Shown: one piece after another, positions 15,416-23,272 of the stretch
How positions within the stretch are numbered: position 1 is the first letter of the stretch
How the letters are laid out: every line of letters begins with the position of its first letter
Assembly: GCA_945892755.1 (NCBI GenBank)
Contig: CAMDDO010000028.1
Location: 1-36,945, forward strand
Source: Rhizobium sp. Q54
GTDB lineage: Bacteria > Pseudomonadota > Alphaproteobacteria > UBA828
Reading direction: 5' to 3'
DNA length: 36,945 nt
Position numbers and translations under genes: made by a program
Notes under the pieces: model-generated
What the model was told of the DNA's origin: nothing
The model's database searches: none
What the model saw: the letters and a program-made list of their open reading frames with translations, nothing else

Positions 15416-16147
15416 ATGAAACTCACCGCCAATCACGCTAAGTTCCAGATCTACGATGACGTCTTGCCGGCGGCTGAATTCGCGCGCCTTTGGAAATTCA
15501 TCGGCACCGAGACCTACTGGCTCACCCACGCGCCGGTCTGGCAGAAGGTCTGGCGCATCGAGGACGGCAACCCGCTTTCCGGTCCCTCGGCCTATTCCAA
15601 TCAAGCGGCTTATGCCGCCCTCAGTGACAACGGCAAGATCAATGTCGGGCCGTACCGAATGTTTCCGACCGGCGAGCCGATCGACGCGTTGGTGAGTCGA
15701 ATCCAGGCCCACGCGGGCGACTGGACGACGCTCCTGGGCCGCGAGAACGACGATTGGGTCGGCTTCGTCGCGCGCCTCTTCCTCTATCCGCGCGGCACCG
15801 CTCTCTCTTGGCACGCCGACTCCAAGGACTATGCCGGCGCCTTCACCTATTACGCGCATCCCTATTGGAACGTCCAATATGGCGGCGAGCTTTTTTTGGC
15901 CGAGGTTACGCGCCCTCTGGAAGAATCGCCCGACTACGCGACGCGAGCGCTCGACAATGCCGATGAAAATGACCGGCTCATGGAGCATGGCATCGGGCAC
16001 TATGTGCAAGCCAAGCCGAACCGGCTCGTCATCGTGAAAGCCGGCGTGCCACATTGCGTCAGAGCAGTCACGCCGGCCGCCGGCGACCGCGTTCGGACGA
16101 GCATCGCCGGTTTCTTCGCGAAGAAGAAGCCGGCGACGGCCGCTTGA
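15416..16147 (+). CDS. 2OG-Fe(II) oxygenase (prolyl-hydroxylase-like)
   Basis: A 243-residue double-stranded beta-helix oxygenase. The metal site is H133-x-D135 in LSWHADSKDYAG and H213 in GVPHCVRAV; R225 or R227 (GDRVRTSI) should bind 2-oxoglutarate. WNVQYGGELFLAE is the conserved strand after the HxD motif, as in prolyl-4-hydroxylase-like proteins. It belongs to a different family from the two PhyH proteins. Start ATG 15416. The gene sits exactly between two copies of a duplicated junction, so it appears to have been inserted between the cupin and NTF2-like genes. Substrate unknown. Confidence 0.85.
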   Translation: MKLTANHAKFQIYDDVLPAAEFARLWKFIGTETYWLTHAPVWQKVWRIEDGNPLSGPSAYSNQAAYAALSDNGKINVGPYRMFPTGEPIDALVSRIQAHAGDWTTLLGRENDDWVGFVARLFLYPRGTALSWHADSKDYAGAFTYYAHPYWNVQYGGELFLAEVTRPLEESPDYATRALDNADENDRLMEHGIGHYVQAKPNRLVIVKAGVPHCVRAVTPAAGDRVRTSIAGFFAKKKPATAA

Positions 16148-16162
16148 GGCGGCGCCTAGGAC

Positions 16163-16227
16163 GTTAAACAATTCATCCGTTGAGGGAGACCGCCATGCCC
16201 GCCGACGCCAATGAGATCGCCGCGATC
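16163..16227 (+). repeat. Right copy of duplicated cupin-end / NTF2-start junction
   Basis: GTT-AAA-CAA-TTC-ATC-CGT-TGA (16163-16183) encodes VKQFIR-stop, the exact C-terminus of the cupin, but has no cupin body before it. It differs from the cupin's own codons only at silent third positions. It is followed by the intact start of the NTF2-like gene. Confidence 0.75.
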
Positions 16228-16578
16228 ACGCGCACGATCGACGATTATTTTCAAGGCATGTATCAATCCGACCGCGCGCGGATCGAGCGCGCCTTTCACC
16301 CCGACGCCGTGATCTCGGGCAATTTCGACGGCGCTTACCGGCGGCGCACGCGCGATGGCTTCGCGGAATTCGTCGCGACCGTGCCCGCGCCGGCCAAAAA
16401 CGGCGTGCCCTATGACATGGTAATTGTCGCGATCGACGTCTCGGGCGATGCCGCCGTGGTCAAAGTGCGCGACCTCTACCTCAACCGCTATTTCGTCGAT
16501 TATCTGACGCTGCTGAAATCGAACGGCACCTGGGTCATCATCAACAAGACCTATCATCACGAGGCGCCGCTAAAATAG
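16195..16578 (+). CDS. NTF2-like / lumazine-binding-2 family protein
   Basis: A 127-residue cone-shaped alpha+beta barrel protein of the SnoaL/NTF2 superfamily. It starts with a helix (EIAAITRTIDDYFQGMYQSD), then AFHPDAVISG and closes with strands ending NGTWVIINKTYHHE. This fits the 'putative lumazine-binding' subgroup. Such proteins bind or isomerise small hydrophobic molecules, or act as accessory subunits to oxygenases. No catalytic residues can be assigned with confidence. GGGAG lies 9 bp before the ATG at 16195. An upstream in-frame ATG at 16180 overlaps the vestigial cupin stop and is less likely. Confidence 0.78.
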   Translation: MPADANEIAAITRTIDDYFQGMYQSDRARIERAFHPDAVISGNFDGAYRRRTRDGFAEFVATVPAPAKNGVPYDMVIVAIDVSGDAAVVKVRDLYLNRYFVDYLTLLKSNGTWVIINKTYHHEAPLK

Positions 16579-16614
16579 TACGGCGCGGCTCAATGAAAAG
16601 AACACGAGACCCCG

Positions 16615-18093
16615 ATGCTAAAGTCCGGCGCCGATTATCTCGACTCCTTGCGCGACGGCCGGGTGATCTATCTCGGTGGCGAGCGCGTCAGCGATGTCAC
16701 CGCCCACCCGGCGTTCCGCAATGGCGCGCGCTCCTACGCCCGGCTCTATGACGCGCGGAATGACCCGAAATACCGCGCCGATCTAACCTATGAGGAGAAT
16801 GGCGAGCGCTTCGCCGCCTATTATTTGAAACCGCGCACCAAGGCCGATCTCGAGCATCGCAGCCGGTGCAGCGCGGCGATCGCCGACCTGACCTGCGGCA
16901 TGATGGGCCGCTCGCCCGATTTCATCGGCGGCTATTTGACCGGTGCTGTGATGCAGCCCGAGGTCTATGACCGGGGCGCGCACAAATTTTCCAAACACGT
17001 GTTGGACTATTTCGAGAAATGCCGCAAGGAAGACCTCTTTTTGTCTCATGCGGTGACGCCGCTCCAGGGTTCGAAAGACACCAAGTTTTCGGGCCGTGAC
17101 GCGACCCAAACCCCGCAGCTCGCCGTGGTGAAGGAGGATGATGCCGGCGTCACGATCAGTGGAATAAAACTCCTGGCGACCGGCGCCGCCTTCAGCCATG
17201 ACATTTGGATCGGCAATATCCAGCCGCTCGCACCCGGCCACGAAAAGGAATCGATCACTTGCATGCTGCCGAACAACGCGCCCGGGCTCGAGCTCTGGTC
17301 GCGCAAGGCGTTCGAGCGCTATGCGGTGAGCGAGTTCGACAACCCGGTCTCCTATCGCTTCGATGAAAGCGACTGCATCGTCGTGTGCAAGAACGTGAAG
17401 GTGCCGTGGGAGCGCGTCTTTACGCACAATGACATTCCGCTCAGCCGCGCGATCTATTTCGAGACGCCGACCCACACGCTCTCGAACCATCAGGCGGCGG
17501 TGCGCTATCGAACCAAGCTCAAATTGTTTCTCGGCCTCGCGCGGCGCATCACGCAGGCGAACGGGATCGACAAGGTGCCGGCGGTGATGGACGATCTCGG
17601 GCATCTCGCCGCGCTCTATGGCCAGATGTCGGGCATGGTCGAGGGTCAGATCCAGGCCTTTGAGACGCTGGGCAATGGCTATCTCAACTACAACCGCCAC
17701 CTCATGTACGCCTCGATCTATTTCGCCTATCAGCAATATGATCATTTCGTCGCCAAGGTGCGCGAGCTGGCCGGCGGCAGCGTGCTGCAGATGCCGGCCG
17801 ACGTCTCGGTGCTCGACAATGAGGAGACGCGCGCGACCTTCGAGCAGCTCTGGCAAGGCCAGACGGCGAGCGCGATCGATCGCTTCAAGCTGCAGAAGCT
17901 CGCCTGGGACGTGCTGGCGAGCGAGTTTGCCGCGCGCCATTGGCAATATGAGCGGTTCTACATGGGCCCGGCCTATATCGTGCGCGCGCACAATCTGCGC
18001 GAGGCGCCGTGGCCCGAGATCGAGGCCTATACCAGCGCGCTGCTCGACTCCTATGGTCCCGGACCATTGCTCAATAAAGGGCGGGCGGAGTAG
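16615..18093 (+). CDS. 4-hydroxyphenylacetate 3-monooxygenase-type oxygenase (HpaB family)
   Basis: A 492-residue FADH2-dependent monooxygenase of the HpaB/PvcC family. It uses reduced flavin from a separate reductase to hydroxylate a phenol in the ortho position. The fold is acyl-CoA-dehydrogenase-like: helical N-terminus, beta domain in the middle (SGIKLLATGAAFSHDIWIGN) and a C-terminal helical bundle. Typical segments are DLTCGMMGRSPDF, LFLSHAVTPLQGSKD, NVKVPWERVF and GQMSGMVEGQIQAFE. No flavin reductase (HpaC) is in the window. 4-Hydroxyphenylacetate would give homoprotocatechuate, but the neighbouring homogentisate genes make another phenol equally likely. Confidence 0.9.
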   Translation: MLKSGADYLDSLRDGRVIYLGGERVSDVTAHPAFRNGARSYARLYDARNDPKYRADLTYEENGERFAAYYLKPRTKADLEHRSRCSAAIADLTCGMMGRSPDFIGGYLTGAVMQPEVYDRGAHKFSKHVLDYFEKCRKEDLFLSHAVTPLQGSKDTKFSGRDATQTPQLAVVKEDDAGVTISGIKLLATGAAFSHDIWIGNIQPLAPGHEKESITCMLPNNAPGLELWSRKAFERYAVSEFDNPVSYRFDESDCIVVCKNVKVPWERVFTHNDIPLSRAIYFETPTHTLSNHQAAVRYRTKLKLFLGLARRITQANGIDKVPAVMDDLGHLAALYGQMSGMVEGQIQAFETLGNGYLNYNRHLMYASIYFAYQQYDHFVAKVRELAGGSVLQMPADVSVLDNEETRATFEQLWQGQTASAIDRFKLQKLAWDVLASEFAARHWQYERFYMGPAYIVRAHNLREAPWPEIEAYTSALLDSYGPGPLLNKGRAE

Positions 18094-18117
18094 AGCGGTG
18101 CTCGTCTCCTAATTTTT

Positions 18118-18210
18118 CGTCATTGCCGGGCATGACCCGGCAATCCAGGAGGCGGCGAACAGCCGATTGCTTAGATAAGTCTGGATGGCCGGCTCAAGGC
18201 CGGCCATGAC
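18118..18210. repeat. Double-hairpin dispersed repeat, full copy
   Basis: Arm 1 is ATTGCCGGG/CCCGGCAAT (18122-18144, loop CATGA), followed by CCAGG. Arm 2 is ATGGCCGGC/GCCGGCCAT (18185-18207, loop TCAAG), preceded by CTGG and followed by GACGG. Both stems are perfect 9-bp pairs. It fills most of the 232-bp gap between the HpaB-type gene and hppD; no gene is visible there. Confidence 0.85.
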
Positions 18211-18325
18211 GGTTGAAGAAGCGCTACGTGGTCGCTCCCTTCCCCGAAGGGCTCGAACCTGAACGCCGAAGCCACTACGCTATGAGGCGCGGCGCCCGAG
18301 TCGCGCGCATGGCGGGAGGCTCATC

Positions 18326-19381
18326 ATGGCCGATCTGTGGGATAATCCGATGGGCACCGACGGCTTCGAGTTCGTCGAGTATACCGCGCCCGATCCAAGC
18401 CAGCTCGCCGCGTTGTTCGAGCGGCTTGGCTTCGTTGTCATCGCGCGTCACCGCTCGAAGCAGGTCACGCTCTATCGCCAAGGCGATATCAATTTCATCG
18501 TCAATGCCGAGCCTGATAGCTTCGGTCAATCCTTCGCGCGCGTCCATGGGCCTTCGGCCTGCGCCATGGCGTTTCGCGTCAAGGATGCCGCCTCCGCCTA
18601 TAAGCTTGCGCTCGACCGTGGCGCCAAGCCCCATCTCGGCCAGGTCGGCCCGATGGAGCTCCACATTCCGGCGATCCAGGGAATTGGCGGGAGCGTCATC
18701 TATCTGGTCGACCGTTATGGCGATCGCTCGATCTATGACGTCGATTTCGTCGCCATCCCCGGCGCTTCGCCCGCGCCAACGGGCGTCGGGCTGCTCAGCG
18801 TCGATCACCTCACCCACAATGTGCATCGCGGCCGGCTCGATGTTTGGGCCTCGTTCTATGAGCGGCTGTTCAATTTTCGCGAGATCCGCTATTTCGACAT
18901 CGAGGGCAAATTGACCGGCCTGAAGAGTCGCGCGTTGACCAGCCCGTGCGGCAAGATTCGCATTCCGATCAATGAATCGTCCGACGACAAATCGCAGATC
19001 GAGGAATATCTGCGGGCCTATCGCGGCGAGGGCATTCAGCACATCGCGTTGCAGGCGACCGATATCACCACATCTGTGGCGGCCTTGCGACAAAAGGGCG
19101 TGCGTTTCTTGAGCGTGCCGGATGGCTATTACGCCGGCACGGATGCGCGCGTGCCGAACCATGGTCAGGATTTGACGAAGCTCAAAGAACTGCAAATCCT
19201 GATCGATGGCGCGCCGGGCCAAGGGCTGCTTTTGCAAATATTCACCGAGACCGTGATCGGCCCGATTTTTTTTGAGCTGATCGAGCGGCGCGGCAATGAG
19301 GGCTTCGGCGAAGGCAATTTCAAGGCCTTGTTCGAGACCATGGAGCAGGATCAAATCGCGCGGGGGACACTCAAGGCATGA
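18326..19381 (+). CDS. hppD: 4-hydroxyphenylpyruvate dioxygenase
   Basis: A 351-residue Fe(II) enzyme that turns 4-hydroxyphenylpyruvate into homogentisate with loss of CO2. It has the two-domain vicinal-oxygen-chelate fold: an N-terminal half (EFVEYTAPDPSQL) and a catalytic C-terminal half (SVDHLTHNVHRG). The iron ligands are H161, H239 (GIQHIALQA) and E317 (GPIFFELIERRG), with the closing helix GFGEGNFKALFE. Length and motifs fit HPPD rather than hydroxymandelate synthase. Its stop overlaps the hmgA start (ATGA), so the three homogentisate genes are coupled. Confidence 0.96.
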   Translation: MADLWDNPMGTDGFEFVEYTAPDPSQLAALFERLGFVVIARHRSKQVTLYRQGDINFIVNAEPDSFGQSFARVHGPSACAMAFRVKDAASAYKLALDRGAKPHLGQVGPMELHIPAIQGIGGSVIYLVDRYGDRSIYDVDFVAIPGASPAPTGVGLLSVDHLTHNVHRGRLDVWASFYERLFNFREIRYFDIEGKLTGLKSRALTSPCGKIRIPINESSDDKSQIEEYLRAYRGEGIQHIALQATDITTSVAALRQKGVRFLSVPDGYYAGTDARVPNHGQDLTKLKELQILIDGAPGQGLLLQIFTETVIGPIFFELIERRGNEGFGEGNFKALFETMEQDQIARGTLKA

Positions 19382-20508
19382 GCAAGGGATTGCCGCTCTC
19401 GAAAAGCGAAGGCACCGCGTCGCGCCAGGCCCATGCCGATTTGCCCGCCGGCACCTATGAGCGCGAGATCGGGCGAGACGGCTTTTTCGGGCCGGTGAGC
19501 CAGCTTCATCATCGCCATAAGCCGACCGGCTGGACGCGCATCGAAGGGCCTCTGCGCCCGCGCGCCTTTGATGCCGGGCTCGGCACGACCGAGAGCGCCT
19601 CGCCGTTCGGCGCGCCGCGTCTCCTTGGCAATGCCGCTCTCGATGTCCGGTTCTGGCGCACGAGCCGCGCCATGCCGGTGCTCGCGCGCAACGCCGATGG
19701 CGATATGCTGCTTTTTGTCCATGAGGGCGCGGGCGCGCTGTTTTGCGATTTCGGTCATCTCGACTATCGCGATGGCGATTATCTCTTGCTGCCGCGCGGT
19801 ACGGCGTGGCGGCTGGAGCCGCGCGCACCCAGCGCGCTTCTCGTCATCGAGGCGACCGAGGCGATGCTCTCCGTGCCCGAGCGCGGGCTCCTCGGTCAAC
19901 ACGCGATCTTCGACCCCGCCGCACTCGAAACGCCGAAGCTCGACGACGCCTTCCGCGCGCAATCGCCCGACAAACCCTGGCGCATCGAGGTCAAGCGGCG
20001 CTACGCGATCACCACGATCGATTATCCCTATAACCCGCTCGATGCGATCGGCTGGCACGGCACGTTGATGGCCGCGCGGCTCAATTGGCGCGATCTTCGC
20101 CCGGTGCTGTCCGACCGCATGCATCTGCCGCCTTCGGTGCACGCGACGTTCGGTTGCCCGGGCTTTGTCGTGTGCACCTTCGCGCCGCGCCCGCTTGAAG
20201 GCGATCCGAACGCGCTCAACGTGCCGTTCTTCCACGACAATGTCGATTATGATGAGATGATCTTCTATCACCGTGGCTCGTTCTTCTCGCGCGACAATAT
20301 CGCGCCGGGCTGGATCACCGTGCACCCCTCTGGCATCACGCACGGGCCGCACCCCAAAGCGTTCGCTTCCGCCGCGACGCGCGCGCGCACGAGCACCGAT
20401 GAAGTCGCGGTGATGATCGATTCGCGCGCGCCGATCGACCTTGCCACTCTGCCCAAGGGCGCCGAGTGGGAGGACTATGCGATGTCCTGGCGCGAGGACA
20501 AGCCGTGA
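19378..20508 (+). CDS. hmgA: Homogentisate 1,2-dioxygenase
   Basis: A 376-residue cupin-fold dioxygenase that opens the homogentisate ring to maleylacetoacetate. Iron-ligand candidates are H286 and E293 in FFHDNVDYDEMIFYHRG and H322 in VHPSGITHGPHP; the 36-residue spacing between the two His is as in known enzymes. It is the shorter bacterial form (about 380 rather than 430 residues). GASPFG-like and DGDYLLLPRGTAWRL segments mark the N-terminal cupin half. Start overlaps hppD (ATGA) and its stop overlaps the next start (GTGA). No maleylacetoacetate isomerase is seen in the window. Confidence 0.95.
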   Translation: MSKGLPLSKSEGTASRQAHADLPAGTYEREIGRDGFFGPVSQLHHRHKPTGWTRIEGPLRPRAFDAGLGTTESASPFGAPRLLGNAALDVRFWRTSRAMPVLARNADGDMLLFVHEGAGALFCDFGHLDYRDGDYLLLPRGTAWRLEPRAPSALLVIEATEAMLSVPERGLLGQHAIFDPAALETPKLDDAFRAQSPDKPWRIEVKRRYAITTIDYPYNPLDAIGWHGTLMAARLNWRDLRPVLSDRMHLPPSVHATFGCPGFVVCTFAPRPLEGDPNALNVPFFHDNVDYDEMIFYHRGSFFSRDNIAPGWITVHPSGITHGPHPKAFASAATRARTSTDEVAVMIDSRAPIDLATLPKGAEWEDYAMSWREDKP

Positions 20509-21485
20509 GGCTGGCCTCGCTCAAGACCGGCGGGCGCGATGGCACGCTGATCGTGGTCGACCGCGCCATGGCGCGCGCGATCAAGGCCGACGGCATCGCC
20601 ACGACAATGCGCGAGGCGATCGAGAATTGGGCGGTGGCCGCGCCGCGCCTCGCGACTTTGGCCGAGCGGCTCGAGGCCGGCCATGTCTCTGGCTCGTTTG
20701 CGTTCGACCCCAAGGCCTGCGCAGCGCCCTTGCCGCGCGCCTTCGGCTTTCTCGACGGCAGCGCCTATCTCAACCATATCGAGCTCGCGCGCCGCGCGCG
20801 CGGCGATGCTCTCCCCGACACGCTCGAAACCGATCCCTTGATGTATCAGGGTTGCAGCGATCAATTATTGGGCCCGTGCGATCCGATCCCGGGTGCCGAA
20901 AGCTGGGGCCTCGATTTCGAGGCCGAGAGCGCGGTGATCGTCGATGACGTACCGATGGGCGTCACGCCCAAAGACGCGCTCGCCCACATCAAGCTCGTCA
21001 TGCTGATGAACGATGTGTCGGCGCGGCGCCTCGTGGTGCCCGAGCTCGCCAAGGGCTTTGGCTTCGTGCATGGCAAGCCGCCGAGCGCGTTCTCGCCCGT
21101 TGCCCTGACACCCGACTCCTTAGGCAAGGCGTGGGATGGCGCGCGGCTCCATGGCAAGCTTGTCTCCACCTTCAACGGCGCGCGCTTCGGCGCGCCCGAC
21201 GCCGGCGTCGAGATGCATTTTTCGTTCGGCGATCTGATCGCGCACGCGGCGAAGACGCGCCCTTTGGGCGCGGGCACCATCATCGGCTCGGGCACGGTCT
21301 CCAACAAAGACCGCGCCACCGGCTCGTCCTGCTTGTTGGAACGCCGCATGATCGAGAAGATCGAGAGCGGCAAGGTGACGACCGAGTTGATGAAACCCGG
21401 CGACCGCATCCGCATCGAATTGCTCGATGCTTCGGGTCGCTCGCTCTTCGGCGCGATCGATCAGACGATGGTGGGGTTGGGCTAA
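20505..21485 (+). CDS. Fumarylacetoacetate hydrolase family protein
   Basis: A 326-residue hydrolase that in this context should split fumarylacetoacetate to fumarate and acetoacetate, the last step of tyrosine breakdown. It has the FAH fold: a small N-terminal domain and a beta-roll core. Metal-site segments are TDPLMYQGCSDQLLGP, FEAESAVIVDDVP and MNDVSARRL, and GSGTVSNKDRATGSSCLLER closes the active site. The GTG at 20505 within hmgA's stop (GTGA) is preferred over the upstream in-frame ATG. It is shorter than eukaryotic FAH but has the usual bacterial length. The stop codon overlaps that of the opposite-strand oxidoreductase gene. Confidence 0.9.
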   Translation: MRLASLKTGGRDGTLIVVDRAMARAIKADGIATTMREAIENWAVAAPRLATLAERLEAGHVSGSFAFDPKACAAPLPRAFGFLDGSAYLNHIELARRARGDALPDTLETDPLMYQGCSDQLLGPCDPIPGAESWGLDFEAESAVIVDDVPMGVTPKDALAHIKLVMLMNDVSARRLVVPELAKGFGFVHGKPPSAFSPVALTPDSLGKAWDGARLHGKLVSTFNGARFGAPDAGVEMHFSFGDLIAHAAKTRPLGAGTIIGSGTVSNKDRATGSSCLLERRMIEKIESGKVTTELMKPGDRIRIELLDASGRSLFGAIDQTMVGLG

Positions 21486-22819
21486 GTCGCGCGAGTCTTG
21501 TGGTCCGCTTCCATCTCGCGGCGCATTTTGACCGCGAGCGATGCGCCATCGATCGCCACGTCTTCGAAACGCACCACGGCATCGCGCGCGACCGGTCGCG
21601 TGAGTTTGACGCCATGGGCGAGGCCGATCGGCAGTGCGCCGTACCTGAGACTGGCTTCGGCGGGCATCAATCGGCCATAGACCGTATAGCCGCCCTCGCC
21701 ATCGAGCATTTCGCCGGCTTTGAGATCGCGCTTCGCGGTGGCGCAGGCATCGGCGCGAAAGCCGGTCGGCGCGCCGGTCGGTTCATGACGCAGGCCCACG
21801 CTCGCGACCGAGATGCCGAGCTCGAGCCCGATCAAATGATAAGGCTTGTAAAGCGAGGCATAACGCCCCGTGTCATCGGTGCTCAGGCCATATTCCTTGA
21901 AGCAGGCCTTCACATAATCGCTCGGCGCCTCGAACACGACATAGACGCCCCAGCGCAGATCGTCGGGCAGATGCGAACCGTCGCGCGCCTCACTCGAGAT
22001 CACCTCGACCTGGCCCTTGTGGTGCAAAAGGCCGCCATCGGCCTTGGGCTTCAAAAGCTGCGCCAGCTCGTGCGTGCCGCAGGGCGGGAAGGCGAGACCA
22101 TCGGGCGCCGGCGTCAAACCGGTCGCATTTGCGACCGCGGTCATCTCGATCGCGGATTTGGTGCCATCGAGGAACGAGTTGAACATTTGCGGGTTCATGC
22201 CGCCTTTGGCCGCGATCTCCGGCGTCAAGCCGTAGTGCCGCCAGACGTCGTCCGGCGTCACGTGATGATAACCCGGCAAATATTTGGTGCCCTTGCCCGC
22301 CGCGACCACGTCGAAGCCGCTGGCGCGCGCCCAATCGACCTGCTCGGCGATCAGCGCCGGTTGATCGCCATAGGCAAGCGAATAAACCACGCCCGCCGCC
22401 TGCGCCTTTTTTGCCAAGAGCGGGCCGCACAGCGCATCGGCCTCGACATTGACCATAATGATGTGCCGCCCGGCCTCGATCGTGGCGAGCGCGTGCGCGA
22501 CACCGGCAGTCGGCGAGCCCGTCGCGTCGATCACGATCTCGATGCCTTCCGCCTCGATCAGCGAGAAGGCGTCGTCGAACAGCGCGACGCCGCCCGTCTT
22601 CATCGCGCGTTCGATGTTCGGCTGCGTCGCCTCGGGCGGAAAGCCCGCGCGGCGCAACGCCTCGCCCGCGCGATTGAGATTCAAATCCGCGATGCCCGCG
22701 ACCTGCAGCCCCTTGGTGCGCCGCGCCTGCGCCAGAAACATGGTGGCGAACTTGCCGGCGCCGATCAGGCCGACCTTCAGCGGGGTCTCGCGTTCGGCCA
22801 GTAGACGATGGAGGTTCAT
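21482..22819 (-). CDS. NAD(P)-dependent oxidoreductase with SAF-like C-terminal domain
   Basis: A 445-residue protein. The N-terminal Rossmann domain has VGLIGAGKFATMF (about 16-28) and resembles Gfo/Idh/MocA and homoserine-dehydrogenase-type folds. The middle part (HHVTPDDVWRHYG, MNPQMFNSFLDGTKSAIEM, PPCGTHELAQLL) recurs in a family of bacterial oxidoreductases near sugar-acid genes. The last 100 residues (ATAKRDLKAGEMLDGEGGY, GLAHGVKLTRPVARDAVVRFEDV) look like an SAF domain, as in altronate dehydratase, sialate synthase and FlgA. The reaction is unknown; sugar-acid or tetronate metabolism is a fair guess. It is convergent with the FAH gene (4-bp overlap) and the last gene of the minus-strand operon. 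Confidence 0.8.
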   Translation of the reverse strand: MNLHRLLAERETPLKVGLIGAGKFATMFLAQARRTKGLQVAGIADLNLNRAGEALRRAGFPPEATQPNIERAMKTGGVALFDDAFSLIEAEGIEIVIDATGSPTAGVAHALATIEAGRHIIMVNVEADALCGPLLAKKAQAAGVVYSLAYGDQPALIAEQVDWARASGFDVVAAGKGTKYLPGYHHVTPDDVWRHYGLTPEIAAKGGMNPQMFNSFLDGTKSAIEMTAVANATGLTPAPDGLAFPPCGTHELAQLLKPKADGGLLHHKGQVEVISSEARDGSHLPDDLRWGVYVVFEAPSDYVKACFKEYGLSTDDTGRYASLYKPYHLIGLELGISVASVGLRHEPTGAPTGFRADACATAKRDLKAGEMLDGEGGYTVYGRLMPAEASLRYGALPIGLAHGVKLTRPVARDAVVRFEDVAIDGASLAVKMRREMEADHKTRAT

Positions 22820-22880
22820 GGCTCAATCAAGAGCAAGAGTCGACGGGCGGCCGTAAATTCGGCCGCCCCGACCACGCCGC

Positions 22881-23186
22881 TTAGAAATAAAATAGCTGCT
22901 CCTGCGACACACCCTTGTCGCCGAAGGTGATCAACCCGGCGCCCACGACCTTGCCGACCTGCCATTTGCACCAGGCCATGTTGCCATCGACCATGACATT
23001 GGTGATGTCCATCTTCTTGCCGACCTTCTTCAGGCCGTCGATATAGCCCGGCAAGTCCTTCTTGGTGATGACCTTGCCGTTCTGATCGAGCAATTTGTAA
23101 TCGGCGGTCACGTTAGCCGCGATCCCCGCGGCATCGAGCGCGCCAAACGCCGTCGCATAACCACCGAGTTTGTCCGATGCCGACAT
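22881..23186 (-). CDS. Small NTF2-like protein
   Basis: A 101-residue protein. It starts with a helix (SDKLGGYATAFGALD) followed by TADYKLLDQNGKVITKKDLPGYIDGLKKVG and ends with strands WCKWQVGKVVGAGLITFGDKG, then SQEQLFYF. The layout fits the SnoaL/NTF2 fold. It is distinct in sequence from the 16195-16578 protein. It has no visible catalytic signature. It lies between two enzyme genes in a minus-strand operon and may bind a pathway intermediate. Confidence 0.65.
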   Translation of the reverse strand: MSASDKLGGYATAFGALDAAGIAANVTADYKLLDQNGKVITKKDLPGYIDGLKKVGKKMDITNVMVDGNMAWCKWQVGKVVGAGLITFGDKGVSQEQLFYF

Positions 23187-23272
23187 GTGCCTGCTCCCTT
23201 GGTTGATGGTCGGGCCGTTGACCGGCCGTTTTTGGTGTTGATCGACTATGCCGATTTTTGGCGCACGAGTCT

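Noticed and set aside
21131-22804. 557-codon plus-strand open frame
   Set aside because: Runs out of frame through FAH and antisense to the SAF-type oxidoreductase; Arg/His-rich composition without domains.
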